Origin: Globomyces pollinis-pini
Lineage: Eukaryota > Chytridiomycota > Chytridiomycetes > Rhizophydiales > Globomycetaceae
Direction: 5' to 3'
Assembly: GCA_025399215.1 (NCBI GenBank)
Contig: MU621440.1
Coordinates: 3,214-16,992, forward strand
Length of the DNA stretch: 13,779 nt
A model generated the notes under the pieces. The model was not told where the DNA came from. It made no database searches and saw only the letters and a program-made list of their open reading frames with translations. Each line of letters opens with the position of its first letter. Position 1 is the first letter of the stretch. The position numbers and the translations under genes are program-made. Positions 1-8,157 of the stretch are shown piece by piece.

Positions 1-790
1 TCAGATCTCAGAGCATTAGAAAGTCTGAAGAAGTTGAAGATCTTGAAATTAACAGCTATGCAGCCATTGTTGATTGACCCTAACCGTTTATTTCATTTGA
101 CTGAGCTTGTCGAATTGGAATCATCTGGATATCAAATCACTGATATTTCGTCTCTATCTGCTTTCCCATATCTGAAGTCTACAATCATAAACAAATTTAG
201 AATTTCTGAATTTGTCTGAAAATCATATCACAGATGTATTATCAAACCTTATCAAATTGAAAACATTAAATTTAGGGAAAAATAACATCCGAGATATATC
301 TTGCTTACAGCATATGGTTGCATTGAACGAGATCGATCTGTTCTCAACCTGCTTGGTTGATATATCACCATTAGCTAATTTGGAGAGATTGGAAAAGTTG
401 AATCTCGCTAATAATCAAATCGAAGATTGTTATGTTTTATCTGGTTTGATAGGGTTAGTACAATTGAGTCTATCCCACAATCGGATAAAATGTATCAAAG
501 TATTGAAAAGTTTACGAAAACTACGCGCATTAATTGTAGGGAACAATCAAATATCTGATATCACACCCCTTTCAAAACTGATTGAATTGGAAGTGTTAGT
601 TCTTTCCTCAAACAAGATTTCAAAGGCCAAACCATTATCAAACTTAACCAATCTTAAAACACTCTATCTAGATTCAAATCATCTCAAAGAAATCACCCCA
701 CTTTATAGCTTGACTTGTTTAAATCACCTCGCCATTCCATTCAATCAAATATCATCTCTTTGGCCTCTCATTTATCTACGTGAATTATAA
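1..790 (+). pseudogene. Copy 1 of F-box/LRR array: 5'-truncated by window, frameshifted LRR pseudogene
   Basis: The region encodes SDS22-like leucine-rich repeats of about 22 residues (pattern LxxLxxLxLxxNxIxDIxPL) and is homologous to copy 3 (2953-4683). The first base already lies inside the LRR domain, so any F-box lies left of the window. Frame 1 runs to a TGA at 217-219. The LRR reading resumes in another frame from about 190, with LSENHIT at 212-232, and stays open to the TAA at 788-790. Against copy 3, about one LRR unit is missing just before the frame change. A GT..AG intron at this point would not restore the frame, so a true frameshift is likely. The 3' end stops right after the WPLIYL motif, whereas copy 3 continues for about 32 more residues; a shared 'ttatagatgat' follows at 807-817, which suggests a second internal deletion. 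LRR proteins of this kind usually bind other proteins. Here two lesions make a functional product unlikely, though a shorter protein from 212-790 cannot be excluded. Confidence 0.7.
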
Positions 791-1166
791 AGTGTCTTTA
801 TAGATGATTATTCTAGATATGATCTGGATAATGCTTTCCAATGGTATTAACAAAATGTATGCTAGAAGAAGAAACAGAGTTTAAATAGACCGTGTAATGT
901 AAACTATGTAAGGCTTTGAGACAACCAAATCGTTTTCCTTTAACATTAACATTAGAAATCTATTTGTGTGGATTGAAAGCTCCAGATTCAAATGGTGTGA
1001 TTTCATAGATAACAACACAAGAGAATAACTGCTAATAAGGTTTTTTGTACATTTCATAATGTTGTTTGTACATCACCATCTCGATAGTGTCTTACACTTA
1101 AAAAAACGAACTCTATCTTTTAGACGACGGATCATTACAGTTCTCTGAGAGCCCTTGAGAACCAAG

Positions 1167-1221
1167 CTCATTTACTCCTCGTTTCAGACGTATATCGGAG
1201 GATTTTGAAGACAGTTGAATA
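1167..1221. repeat. 55-nt direct repeat, unit 1
   Basis: This unit begins ctcatttactcctcgtttc and ends gacagttgaata. It recurs at 1272-1326 with only two A/G differences, a start-to-start distance of 105 nt. Inside, tcctc and gagga arms flank a GACGT-containing core, so a weak hairpin is possible. It ends about 200 nt upstream of LRR copy 2. Confidence 0.9.
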
Positions 1222-1271
1222 GTCATGAGAAGTGTTTTGATATTGCATTGCTATCCGTAACTGTAAGTAAT

Positions 1272-1326
1272 CTCATTTACTCCTCGTTTCGGACGTGTAT
1301 CGGAGGATTTTGAAGACAGTTGAATA
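1272..1326. repeat. 55-nt direct repeat, unit 2
   Basis: Second unit of the pair with 1167-1221, 53 of 55 positions identical. The two are separated by 50 nt of unrelated sequence, so this is a spaced rather than perfect tandem duplication. No target-site duplication or terminal inverted repeat was seen. Confidence 0.9.
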
Positions 1327-1413
1327 CAATCCAATATTCAGATTGGAATAGAATAAAGCAGTCAAAGATCAATAAAAGACTTGAGGTCAAAATAAGAGCA
1401 CATTATAAAACCC

Positions 1414-2301
1414 TTGTTCCAGATCACAAAAACACTAGAAAAACTGCTTGCATTTGTGGTTCATTTGAACAGTCTTGTCAAATTGAAAGTATCTGGCTAT
1501 CAAATCACTGACATATCGTTTCTACTTTTTCTTCCAAATCTTAAGTGGTTATCACTAAAAAACAACAAGATTTCTGATTTATCACCACTAAAAGCATTTA
1601 CAAATTTAGAGTATCTCGATATGTCACAAAATCAAATCAAAGATGTCTCAGTTTTATCAAACCTGATCAAACTGAAGACTTTATATTTAGGGAAGAACGC
1701 TATTGAAGATATATCTTGTTTTCGCCATTTAGTTGAATTGAATGACCTCTCTCTGGAATCAAATTGTTTGGTTGATATATCACCATTAGCTAATTTGGAG
1801 AGATTGGAAAAGTTGAATCTCGCTAATAATCAAATCGAAGATTGTCATGGTTTATCTGGTTTGGTAGGGTTAGTACAATTGAGTCTATCCCACAATCGGA
1901 TAAAATGTATCAAAGTATTGAAAAGTTTACGAAAACTACGCGCATTAATTGTAGGGAACAATCAAATATCTGATATCACACCCCTTTCAAAACTGATTGA
2001 ATTGGAAGTGTTAGTTCTTTCCTCAAACAAGATTTCAAAGACCAAACCATCATCAAACTTAACCAATCTTAAAACACTCTATCTAGATTCAAATCATCTC
2101 AAAGAAATTACTCCACTTTCTAGCTTGACTTGTTTAAATCACCTCGTCATTCCATTCAATCAAATATCATCTCTTTGGCTTCTCACTTACGAAGTGGTAT
2201 TTTGCCATTTGTATCATCGAATTGGGTGTTTTCAGCAGGTTCGTAATATATGCATTCAATCATTCCAACATTTTATAGTATGTTTTGTTATCATGATGTA
2301 A
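1414..2301 (+). pseudogene. Copy 2 of F-box/LRR array: truncated mosaic LRR gene
   Basis: The open frame of 295 aa (ATG 1414, TAA 2299-2301) is LRR only. It lacks the N-terminal region and F-box of copy 3; homology to the LRR body begins near 1462 (HLNSL). It is a patchwork. Up to about 1511 it resembles copy 1; 1512-1775 is about 98% identical to copy 3 at constant offset 2385; 1775-2185 is about 97% identical to copy 1 at constant offset 1415; from about 2188 it matches the 3' end and 3' flank of copy 3 at offset 2491. The jump in offset to copy 3 means 106 nt are missing near 2188. This removes the normal C-terminus and runs the frame through former 3' flank, giving a Cys/Phe-rich tail of about 37 residues unlike an LRR. 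A recombined, decaying copy is the best reading. Expression as a short LRR protein is possible but unsupported. Confidence 0.75.
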
Positions 2302-2668
2302 TTGTATCTGTGCAATTGAAGCAGATACTGCATGAGCGAATAACACTGAAATACCTTTACAATTATTATCATCTGCAACACACCGTAATAATATGACGTA
2401 TATCTGTTGTAAATTGCCAAAAAAAACAATGGTATCTCCCAAACGTCACAGATGTAATCTTGACGTTCAAACTATATAACCTGATAGCTTTTAGTTCCGT
2501 CAAACATCTCTATATTTACGATTCTCAATTTTAGTTCCATGCATAATTAGGTGAATCCATAAAAATTGTTGACACTAAAATAGGCGACTATATCATTCAT
2601 TAGAGCAATAGTCTGAATAAAAACCATTAGATCAGAACTGCTGGTTCGTTGGGTACTAAAATATCCAA

Positions 2669-2726
2669 GAGATTCATATCACCCATAACACAACAACGAG
2701 ATTCATATCACCCAAAACACAACCAA
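2669..2726. repeat. 29-nt tandem duplication (2 units)
   Basis: Two adjacent units (2669-2697 and 2698-2726) each start gagattcatatcaccca and continue with an aacacaac-type segment. They differ at a few positions. The array lies about 230 nt upstream of the LRR copy 3 start codon. Confidence 0.85.
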
Positions 2727-2798
2727 TGCGAAACACAATTCTGACTATTTCCCCACGATTCTGCCTCATCTTTGTAGTAGCATTAGTAGATGACTGTG

Positions 2799-2806
2799 TA
2801 TATAAG
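2799..2806 (+). promoter_or_regulatory. TATA-like element upstream of LRR copy 3
   Basis: The sequence TATATAAG lies 147-154 nt upstream of the ATG at 2953, the spacing expected for a core promoter followed by a moderate 5' leader. It is a match by consensus only; such motifs are frequent in AT-rich DNA. Confidence 0.3.
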
Positions 2807-2952
2807 TACCATTGGGGGACATCAACCAAAACATGTCTGATGGACAGAATGACCTGATGAGTTACTGAATAAAAATTATACCTGTGCATGCTCTTGTGTC
2901 CCTTCCCAGCATTCAATGTTCAGACAGAATATTTTGACATTTTTAACAGAAA

Positions 2953-4683
2953 ATGGACAAATTCATAATCAAACAACGAATGCAAAGAGTAGGAATGAAA
3001 TGGGAAGATTTATTGTATGTGCTAGGGATAGATGAATCAGAAGTGGATGATGTGTTAGAGACTATTAAACAGATTTCATTAAAGAAGAATTCATCTGATA
3101 CTAGAATGCAGCTCCATCAATTACCACTGGAAATGCTCATGAAAACTACTCAGTATTTAGATTCGTCGGATGCTCTAAAATTATCGTATTGCTCTAAACA
3201 GTATCTATCCCTTCGAAGGTTTATATTTGGAAACAGAGGAAAATTGGTGTTGGGAGCTGCAGTTAAATCATTACCACGATACATCAAGGACTATACTCAA
3301 TGTGTTAGCATCGAAGAATGTGATAATGAAAACAAGTTGAAACTACATTTTAAACTGTTGGAAAGGTTTGCGAACATCAGGGAAATAAATATCCATTATA
3401 TGGGATGTTTTAATATAGGATTATTATCCAAATTGACTCGTCTTCACAAACTAGAGTTGTATATATTTGGCATAAAGGACTTATCAGTCATATCTAATTG
3501 CCAATATCTTCAAGACCTAGCTATTTCAAATGATAATCTCTTCAATGCATCTGAATTGGATGTTACAGTGTTTTGCAATATGCCATGGCTCCGAAAATTG
3601 TCGATAGTATACTATACTATACCTAATGTTGGTCAATTATCCACCATGATCTACCTTAGAAACCTGAAATTGACTGATACGAATATCACCGACATATCAT
3701 TTTTATCACCATTGGTTAACCTTGTTCATCTTGATCTTTCTCGCAATCGAGTATCAGATATTACAGCTTTGAAAAACATGAAGCAATTGAAAAACTTGAA
3801 ATTAACTGCCGTGGAACCATTGTTTATTGATACTAATCTGTTGATACATTTGAACAGCCTTGTGGAATTAGAATTATCAAGTTATCAAATTACTGACATA
3901 TCGTTTCTACTTTTTCTTCCAAATCTTAAGTGGTTATCACTGAAAAACAACAAGATTTCTGATTTATCACCACTAAAAGCATTTACAAATTTAGAGTATC
4001 TCGATATGTCACAAAATAAAATCAAAGATGTCTCAGTTTTATCAAACCTGATCAAACTGAAGACTTTATATTTAGGGAAGAACGATATTGAAGATATATC
4101 TTGTTTTCGCCATTTAGTTGAATTGAATGACCTCTCTCTGGAATCAAATCGTTTGGTTGACATATCTCCATTATCAGGTTTGGACAAATTGAAAGTATTG
4201 GAGATCAGTGAAAATCGAGTGGAAGGGTGCCATGACCTAGCTGGTTTAGTTGGTTTGAAGGAATTATATCTATCAGGAAATTGGATCCGTTCGATAGAAC
4301 CATTGGAAAGTTTAAGAAATCTTCACGTTTTACATGCGAACAACATTGATATCAAAGATATTTCACCAGTTGCAATGATGGTTGAGCTTAGGAGTCTTAG
4401 TCTCTCTTTCAATCTTATTTCGGGTGTCAGTGCTTTATCTAACCTAGTTAACCTTAAAATACTGAATTTAAAATCTAACTGTATAGAAGACATCACACCA
4501 CTTTATACATTAAGGTCCTTATGTGACCTTACAATTTCATCCAATGAAATTATATCTCTTTGGCCTCTCACCTACCTACGAAACTTATCCACTTTAGAAT
4601 TAGAAGAAAATCTTATAGATGATGAGACACTCTCGGCAATACTGGTCGACAATGGAGTTGAACTAATTGGATCTACTTGGTGA
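2953..4683 (+). CDS. F-box-like protein with SDS22-type leucine-rich repeats (array copy 3, intact)
   Basis: A single uninterrupted frame gives 576 aa. Residues 1-50 are an acidic/basic helical leader. Residues about 53-93 look like an F-box: LHQLPLEML start, then a run of hydrophobic and Leu/Ser/Tyr residues ending LSLRRFIFG. From about residue 158 to 550 follow some 16-18 leucine-rich repeats of about 22 residues with the SDS22/internalin pattern (LxxLxxLxLxxNxIxDIxPL). The C-terminus is short and not repetitive. F-box/LRR proteins normally act as substrate receptors of SCF ubiquitin ligases, with the F-box binding Skp1 and the LRRs binding the target; that role is inferred here. The ATG at 2953 is the first in frame. 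The gene has no introns, unlike its neighbours on the right. It is the only complete member of a three-copy tandem array. The F-box is divergent, so a plain LRR scaffold remains possible. Confidence 0.8.
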   Translation: MDKFIIKQRMQRVGMKWEDLLYVLGIDESEVDDVLETIKQISLKKNSSDTRMQLHQLPLEMLMKTTQYLDSSDALKLSYCSKQYLSLRRFIFGNRGKLVLGAAVKSLPRYIKDYTQCVSIEECDNENKLKLHFKLLERFANIREINIHYMGCFNIGLLSKLTRLHKLELYIFGIKDLSVISNCQYLQDLAISNDNLFNASELDVTVFCNMPWLRKLSIVYYTIPNVGQLSTMIYLRNLKLTDTNITDISFLSPLVNLVHLDLSRNRVSDITALKNMKQLKNLKLTAVEPLFIDTNLLIHLNSLVELELSSYQITDISFLLFLPNLKWLSLKNNKISDLSPLKAFTNLEYLDMSQNKIKDVSVLSNLIKLKTLYLGKNDIEDISCFRHLVELNDLSLESNRLVDISPLSGLDKLKVLEISENRVEGCHDLAGLVGLKELYLSGNWIRSIEPLESLRNLHVLHANNIDIKDISPVAMMVELRSLSLSFNLISGVSALSNLVNLKILNLKSNCIEDITPLYTLRSLCDLTISSNEIISLWPLTYLRNLSTLELEENLIDDETLSAILVDNGVELIGSTW

Positions 4684-4860
4684 AGCGGTATTTTGTCATT
4701 TGTATCATCAAATTGGGAGTTTTCAGCAGGTTCGTAATATATGCATTCAATCATTCCAACATTTTATAGTATTTTTTGCTATCATGATGTAATTGTATCC
4801 GTGCAATTGAAGCAGATACTGCCTGAGCGTTTTAACACTGAGTACCTTTATTTTGCTACA
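4684..4860. repeat. 3' flank of LRR copy 3, duplicated after copy 2
   Basis: The stretch after the stop codon matches 2190-2345 downstream of copy 2 with few differences (shared landmarks: ttcagcaggttcgtaatata and gtgcaattgaagcagatact). The duplicated unit of the array therefore includes 3' flanking DNA. It also holds the untranslated end of copy 3 and part of the promoter region for the gene starting at 4976. Confidence 0.8.
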
Positions 4861-4975
4861 GTTTGTACGTCTCGTTGGATAAGACAACTCCTCAGTTGAC
4901 TGGTTTGAAAACGTCCCATCGTGACTTCATTTGTGTGACATTCATTTCCGTATTTTGTTGTTTGTATTTCTTTCA

Positions 4976-6228
4976 ATGCAATTCAGAATCTCACAACGAT
5001 TGTTGGTTAGAGCAACCCGAAAGATTTCTACTGGAACAGAGTGTGTCCTTGAACGATTACAGAATAATGATGCAGGTAACCATTGATATACCAGACATAA
5101 AAAACTTGATTGAAATCATTACATTTAATTTTCAATTTAATGTGTTTAGGGATTGTTATGTTGACTTTGAATAGACCAAAGGCTAAAAATGCACTGGGAA
5201 CTAACTTATTGAGTGAATTTAGAACTCATCTACAATCTTTACGAAACGATTCGTAATTCTTTTTATACTCTTATTTGCTTTTAGGAATGCTAGAGTTGTT
5301 ATTTTGAATAGTGCTGTATCTGGTGTCTTTTGTGCAGGTTTTATTTCATTATTAATTTTATAGGTGCTGATTTAAAAGTATACTCATGTATAATAATTCA
5401 ATGTTAGGAAAGGGCCAAAATGACTCCTGCCGAAGTTTCATCATTTGTGCATGATTTACGCGCATCGTTTACTGAATTTGAGGTACTCTTCATTTATCTG
5501 ATATTCTATCTGTTATAATGCCATGTTTATAAATCGACCCTATGTAACACTTTAGGATCTTCCAATACCCACTATTGCAGCAATTGATGGATTTGCTTTA
5601 GGTATAGTATTGCAGTGACTGAATGTAGGTGGTGGATTTGAATTGGCTTTGGGGGCTGATATGAGAGTAGTAGGTGAAAATGCCAAAGTAGGATTTCCAG
5701 AAACCAACTTGGCAATTATTCCTGGGTAATTATTATGTTCCTCATTGTTGAAGAGCTGGTGGAACTCAACGATTACCGCGATTAATTGGGATTTCTAAAG
5801 CAAAGGAGTTGATTTTCACAGGTGCAATCTTAAGTAACATTTTAATTTATAACACTTCATTACAGACTCAGAAAAAGCATTTCAATATGGTAATATTCCA
5901 ATTGGTAACGAGTCTCTAGGAATGGTTAACAAAGCCGTATCAGGATCTGCTATTCCTGCTTCATTAGACCTGGCTAGATCTATGTTGAATAAGGGACCAA
6001 TAGCTCTTCAAATGTAAGTTTTGATTATTGCTGATATAAAGGGCTAAATTGGCCATTAATCGTGGCTCCCAGTTGGATCTTACTAATGGTATGGCATTTG
6101 AAAAAGCTTGTTATGCACAAGTTATTCCTACCCAAGATCGTTTGGAAGGTTCGTTCTATTTTGGATGTAATTCGTTAGGATTGGCTGCTTTCAAAGAAAA
6201 ACGTACCCCAGTTTACAAAGGGTGTTAA
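4976..6228 (+). CDS. AUH: Mitochondrial enoyl-CoA hydratase / methylglutaconyl-CoA hydratase (AUH-like), 11 exons
   Basis: Exons 4976-5075, 5150-5252, 5285-5337, 5364-5377, 5408-5482, 5556-5601, 5629-5725, 5754-5833, 5866-6013, 6042-6148 and 6179-6228 join to 290 aa with consistent phases. Residues 1-19 are Arg-rich with no acidic residue, typical of a mitochondrial targeting peptide. The crotonase fold follows: oxyanion-hole motif CAGADLKERAKM (84-95), GGGFE with Glu135, and FPET with Glu155, matching the two catalytic glutamates 20 residues apart in enoyl-CoA hydratases, then [11 protein letters not shown]. The C-terminus ([14 protein letters not shown], then [10 protein letters not shown]) fits the AUH subgroup, which hydrates 3-methylglutaconyl-CoA in leucine breakdown in the mitochondrial matrix. 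Animal AUH also binds AU-rich RNA; nothing here tests that. Ten introns measure 74, 32, 26, 30, 73, 27, 28, 32, 28 and 30 nt. Introns 7 and 9 end in AAG rather than the usual YAG. Exon 4 is only 14 nt. A different mitochondrial short-chain hydratase is the main alternative. Confidence 0.9.
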
Positions 6229-6249
6229 AATAAAGAACTATTCAAATAA

Positions 6250-6264
6250 ATGATCATTTACTGA
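6250..6264 (+). promoter_or_regulatory. Minimal upstream ORF before the membrane-protein gene
   Basis: ATG at 6250 is followed by three codons and TGA, 22 nt after the AUH-like stop codon and about 100 nt before the ATG at 6367. If it lies in the 5' leader of the next gene it could dampen translation; it may equally belong to the 3' UTR of the hydratase gene. Confidence 0.2.
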
Positions 6265-6366
6265 TTGATTCTAATTTATTGTGACGATAAAATTCTGTTA
6301 CTTCGTGGTGGGTTCAAAGAGCCTTTGCTCTCCCCCATTGCACCTTGGGAACCAATTTTAGATTTA

Positions 6367-7266
6367 ATGTCCACAAGAAAACTTACAGTGTACATCGCAT
6401 GTGCACTACTGCTTTTAATATCCCTGTTGTCATTTATTCTGGCGATTTGTGGATATCAATCTTGTAATTGTTTGACGTATTGACCATCTAGCGAATGACA
6501 ATCCATTTGTTCCATTGATACTAAAAGTGCCTTATATGATATATTCTTTTGTGTTGGTGGTTTTTAGTCTATTTGGATTGCATGCAATTTACAGAGCAAG
6601 TCCTTGTGGTTTCTAATTGTTTAGTCGAAATATGAACTATTGAGAATGTACAGTCGATGGATATTCTATTTAACACTCATTTCACTATCACAATTGCTAC
6701 TATCAACTTCAAATTTGTTTTTATATAAAGAACACGCAATCAACTACTGCTTTTATTGTACATAATCTCATAATAATGAATAGGGGTTGCAACACATCCA
6801 AGTTTATCACCTGTTTCTCCTGATTGTGAAAGTGCCATTAATATCAGTGCATGGATATTATTTGGATTCTATACTTGCTTTATATCAATTCAAGTACACT
6901 GGATCAAGACTAATCATATAGATTTGGACTTCACATACTACTTTACGATATGTTAATCAAGAATCGAACGTGGGTAGATTTCGTACAAACAATCAAATAC
7001 CCATCATCAATCCATTGGAATCTTATGAAATACAATCTAAAGATGATGCTGATTATCAAATTCAATACCATGAGACCAAGTTTGAACCTCCATCTCCAAT
7101 TCTTCCAGAAAACAATTTTTTGCGACCAGTGAATGTATCCAAAGATCGATCGCAATCTATATCTCCTTCGATGGATTATTTAATGCCTTTGGGGTATCAG
7201 AGAGACCGTTCAGGGTCTGTGGCATCCAATACTTCGGATACCCCTTTAGTACCTTTCCATCAATAA
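6367..7266 (+). CDS. Four-helix membrane protein with a long hydrophilic C-tail, 5 exons, one GC-AG intron
   Basis: I do not recognise the family. Exons 6367-6463, 6492-6595, 6625-6757, 6784-6893 and 6922-7266 join to 262 aa. Hydrophobic stretches lie at about residues 8-29, 43-65, 79-101 and 130-150, giving a tetraspan topology. The loop between helices 3 and 4 carries Cys109 and Cys126, which could form a disulfide if extracytosolic. Residues 151-262 form a hydrophilic tail rich in Ser, Pro, Asp and Gln with RDRS and KDRSQS motifs, suitable for phosphorylation. ATG 6367 is the first ATG in its frame and lies directly before helix 1. Introns are 28, 29, 26 and 28 nt. Intron 2 begins gcaagt, the standard form of a GC donor; no GT donor keeps the frame there. 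The topology recalls fungal four-helix cortical proteins or tetraspanins, but no signature of either (such as a CCG loop motif) is visible. Confidence 0.75.
6596..6624 (+). other. GC-AG intron, 29 nt, in the membrane-protein gene
   Basis: The intron runs from gcaagt to tttag. Exon 2 ends in phase 0 at AGA and exon 3 opens with TCG AAA TAT. The GT dinucleotides nearby (at 6600, 6606 and 6609) are all in phase 1 and lead to an early TGA with the same acceptor. Confidence 0.65.
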
Positions 7267-7524
7267 ATGTAATGATTTCCAATACTATACAGCAACTAAT
7301 TTCTAATATTTTTCCACTACTTTTTAATGAACAGTGATCAATTGTTGAAATCCACCAATCCATTGAATTCATACTACACATACATGTCACTCATTACGTG
7401 ATTTCGTTACTGTTTAAGATTTGTAACAGTCAAAGGGATGAATTATCTAACGGTTCGAATGACTCATTCATTCACTTTAAAGTAACATTTTTACCCTATT
7501 TTTTTTCTCATTAAAAACACAAAA

Positions 7525-8036
7525 ATGTCAATGGGTTGGGATGATGTAACGAGTAAGAGAAACTAAAGATAATTAAACGTTAGTTATTGGAAAGAGACCT
7601 CAATCGGGTAAGACTCTCAAGTCTCAAGATGCTTTAAATCAAGCAAAACGTACTGGGGGTTCAATTGTTTCTGAAAAAAAATCTAATATCAATACACAAG
7701 CAAAAGGTACCGAAGGTTCAAAAATTGCTAAAGTGGATCGTAATACGGATGTAAGATTCTTTGATTTTTTTTAATGCATTGTAGGATGGAGTTTTTGAAG
7801 TGGTTAAAGTTGCTCCTACAGTATCAAAGGCTATTGCAGATGCTAGAAGAGCAAAAGAACTGACTCAGAAGGAATTAGCAACAAAGATTAACGAGAAACC
7901 TCAAATTGTCAATGAATATGAAAGTGGGAAAGGAACCCCAAATCAACAAGTATTAGCTAAAATGGAAAGAGTTTTAGGAGTCAAGTTAAGAGGTAAAGAT
8001 ATTGGTTCTCCTCTTGTTCGTGGCCCAAAAAAGTAA
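7525..8036 (+). CDS. MBF1: Multiprotein bridging factor 1 (transcriptional coactivator), 3 exons
   Basis: Exons 7525-7552, 7584-7750 and 7785-8036 join to 148 aa, close to the family's usual 145-155. The N-terminal MBF1 domain (about 1-66) starts [16 protein letters not shown], typical of the family, with a basic Lys/Gln/Ser-rich linker. Residues about 78-133 are the Cro/C1-type helix-turn-helix, with the strongly conserved [22 protein letters not shown] and [22 protein letters not shown] segments; only the first could be mistaken for another HTH protein. MBF1 bridges bZIP or nuclear-receptor-type activators (Gcn4 in yeast) and TATA-binding protein in the nucleus, and it also associates with ribosomes to guard against frameshifting. 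Introns are 31 and 34 nt; the first exon has only nine full codons. The gene is convergent with the - strand gene ending at 8158, with 121 nt between stop codons. Confidence 0.97.
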
Positions 8037-8157
8037 TCCATAATAAACTAGTTACCTGTTAAATATTTCATCTTTTTAATCATTCAATAACGTTATATTT
8101 AACCACAAATCGTGTTTAAGAAAGGCAAAAAGTTTATTTACGATAAACGACTTGGAA

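Larger units (their letters stand above)
791..1413. other. Spacer between LRR copies 1 and 2, no gene seen
   Basis: I see no convincing coding frame or RNA gene. The start (791-840) keeps faint similarity to the 3' coding end of LRR copy 3, in line with decay of copy 1. The second half carries the 55-nt direct repeat pair described separately. The rest is AT-rich sequence with stops in all frames. Confidence 0.5.
2302..2952. other. Upstream region of the intact LRR gene, no gene seen
   Basis: The first part (to about 2345) continues the flank shared with the region after copy 3 (4683-4860), so it is duplicated along with the LRR unit. The remainder is AT-rich, with a 29-nt tandem duplication at 2669-2726 and a TATA-like site at 2799-2806. 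I found no reading frame with recognisable protein character on either strand. Confidence 0.5.

Noticed and set aside
184..207. Possible 24-nt intron repairing LRR copy 1
   Set aside because: Removing it leaves the downstream LRR frame out of phase and still leads into the TGA at 217-219.
1167..1326. Possible CRISPR-like array (two repeats with a 50-nt spacer)
   Set aside because: There are only two units, the setting is a eukaryotic gene array, and no associated genes are present.
2674..2916. 80-aa - strand frame upstream of LRR copy 3
   Set aside because: Part of it translates the 29-nt tandem duplication, and there is no recognisable motif; a chance frame is more likely.
3885..4187. 100-aa - strand frame inside LRR copy 3
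   Set aside because: It is antisense to a well-supported LRR domain with no family character of its own.
4863..5174. 103-aa + strand open frame
   Set aside because: It overlaps exon 1 and intron 1 of the hydratase gene in a different frame; the conserved hydratase frame and targeting peptide explain the region.
6943..7390. - strand frames of 70 and 77 aa, and a + strand 60-aa frame
   Set aside because: These shadow the last exon and 3' end of the membrane-protein gene, whose frame joins correctly across four introns.
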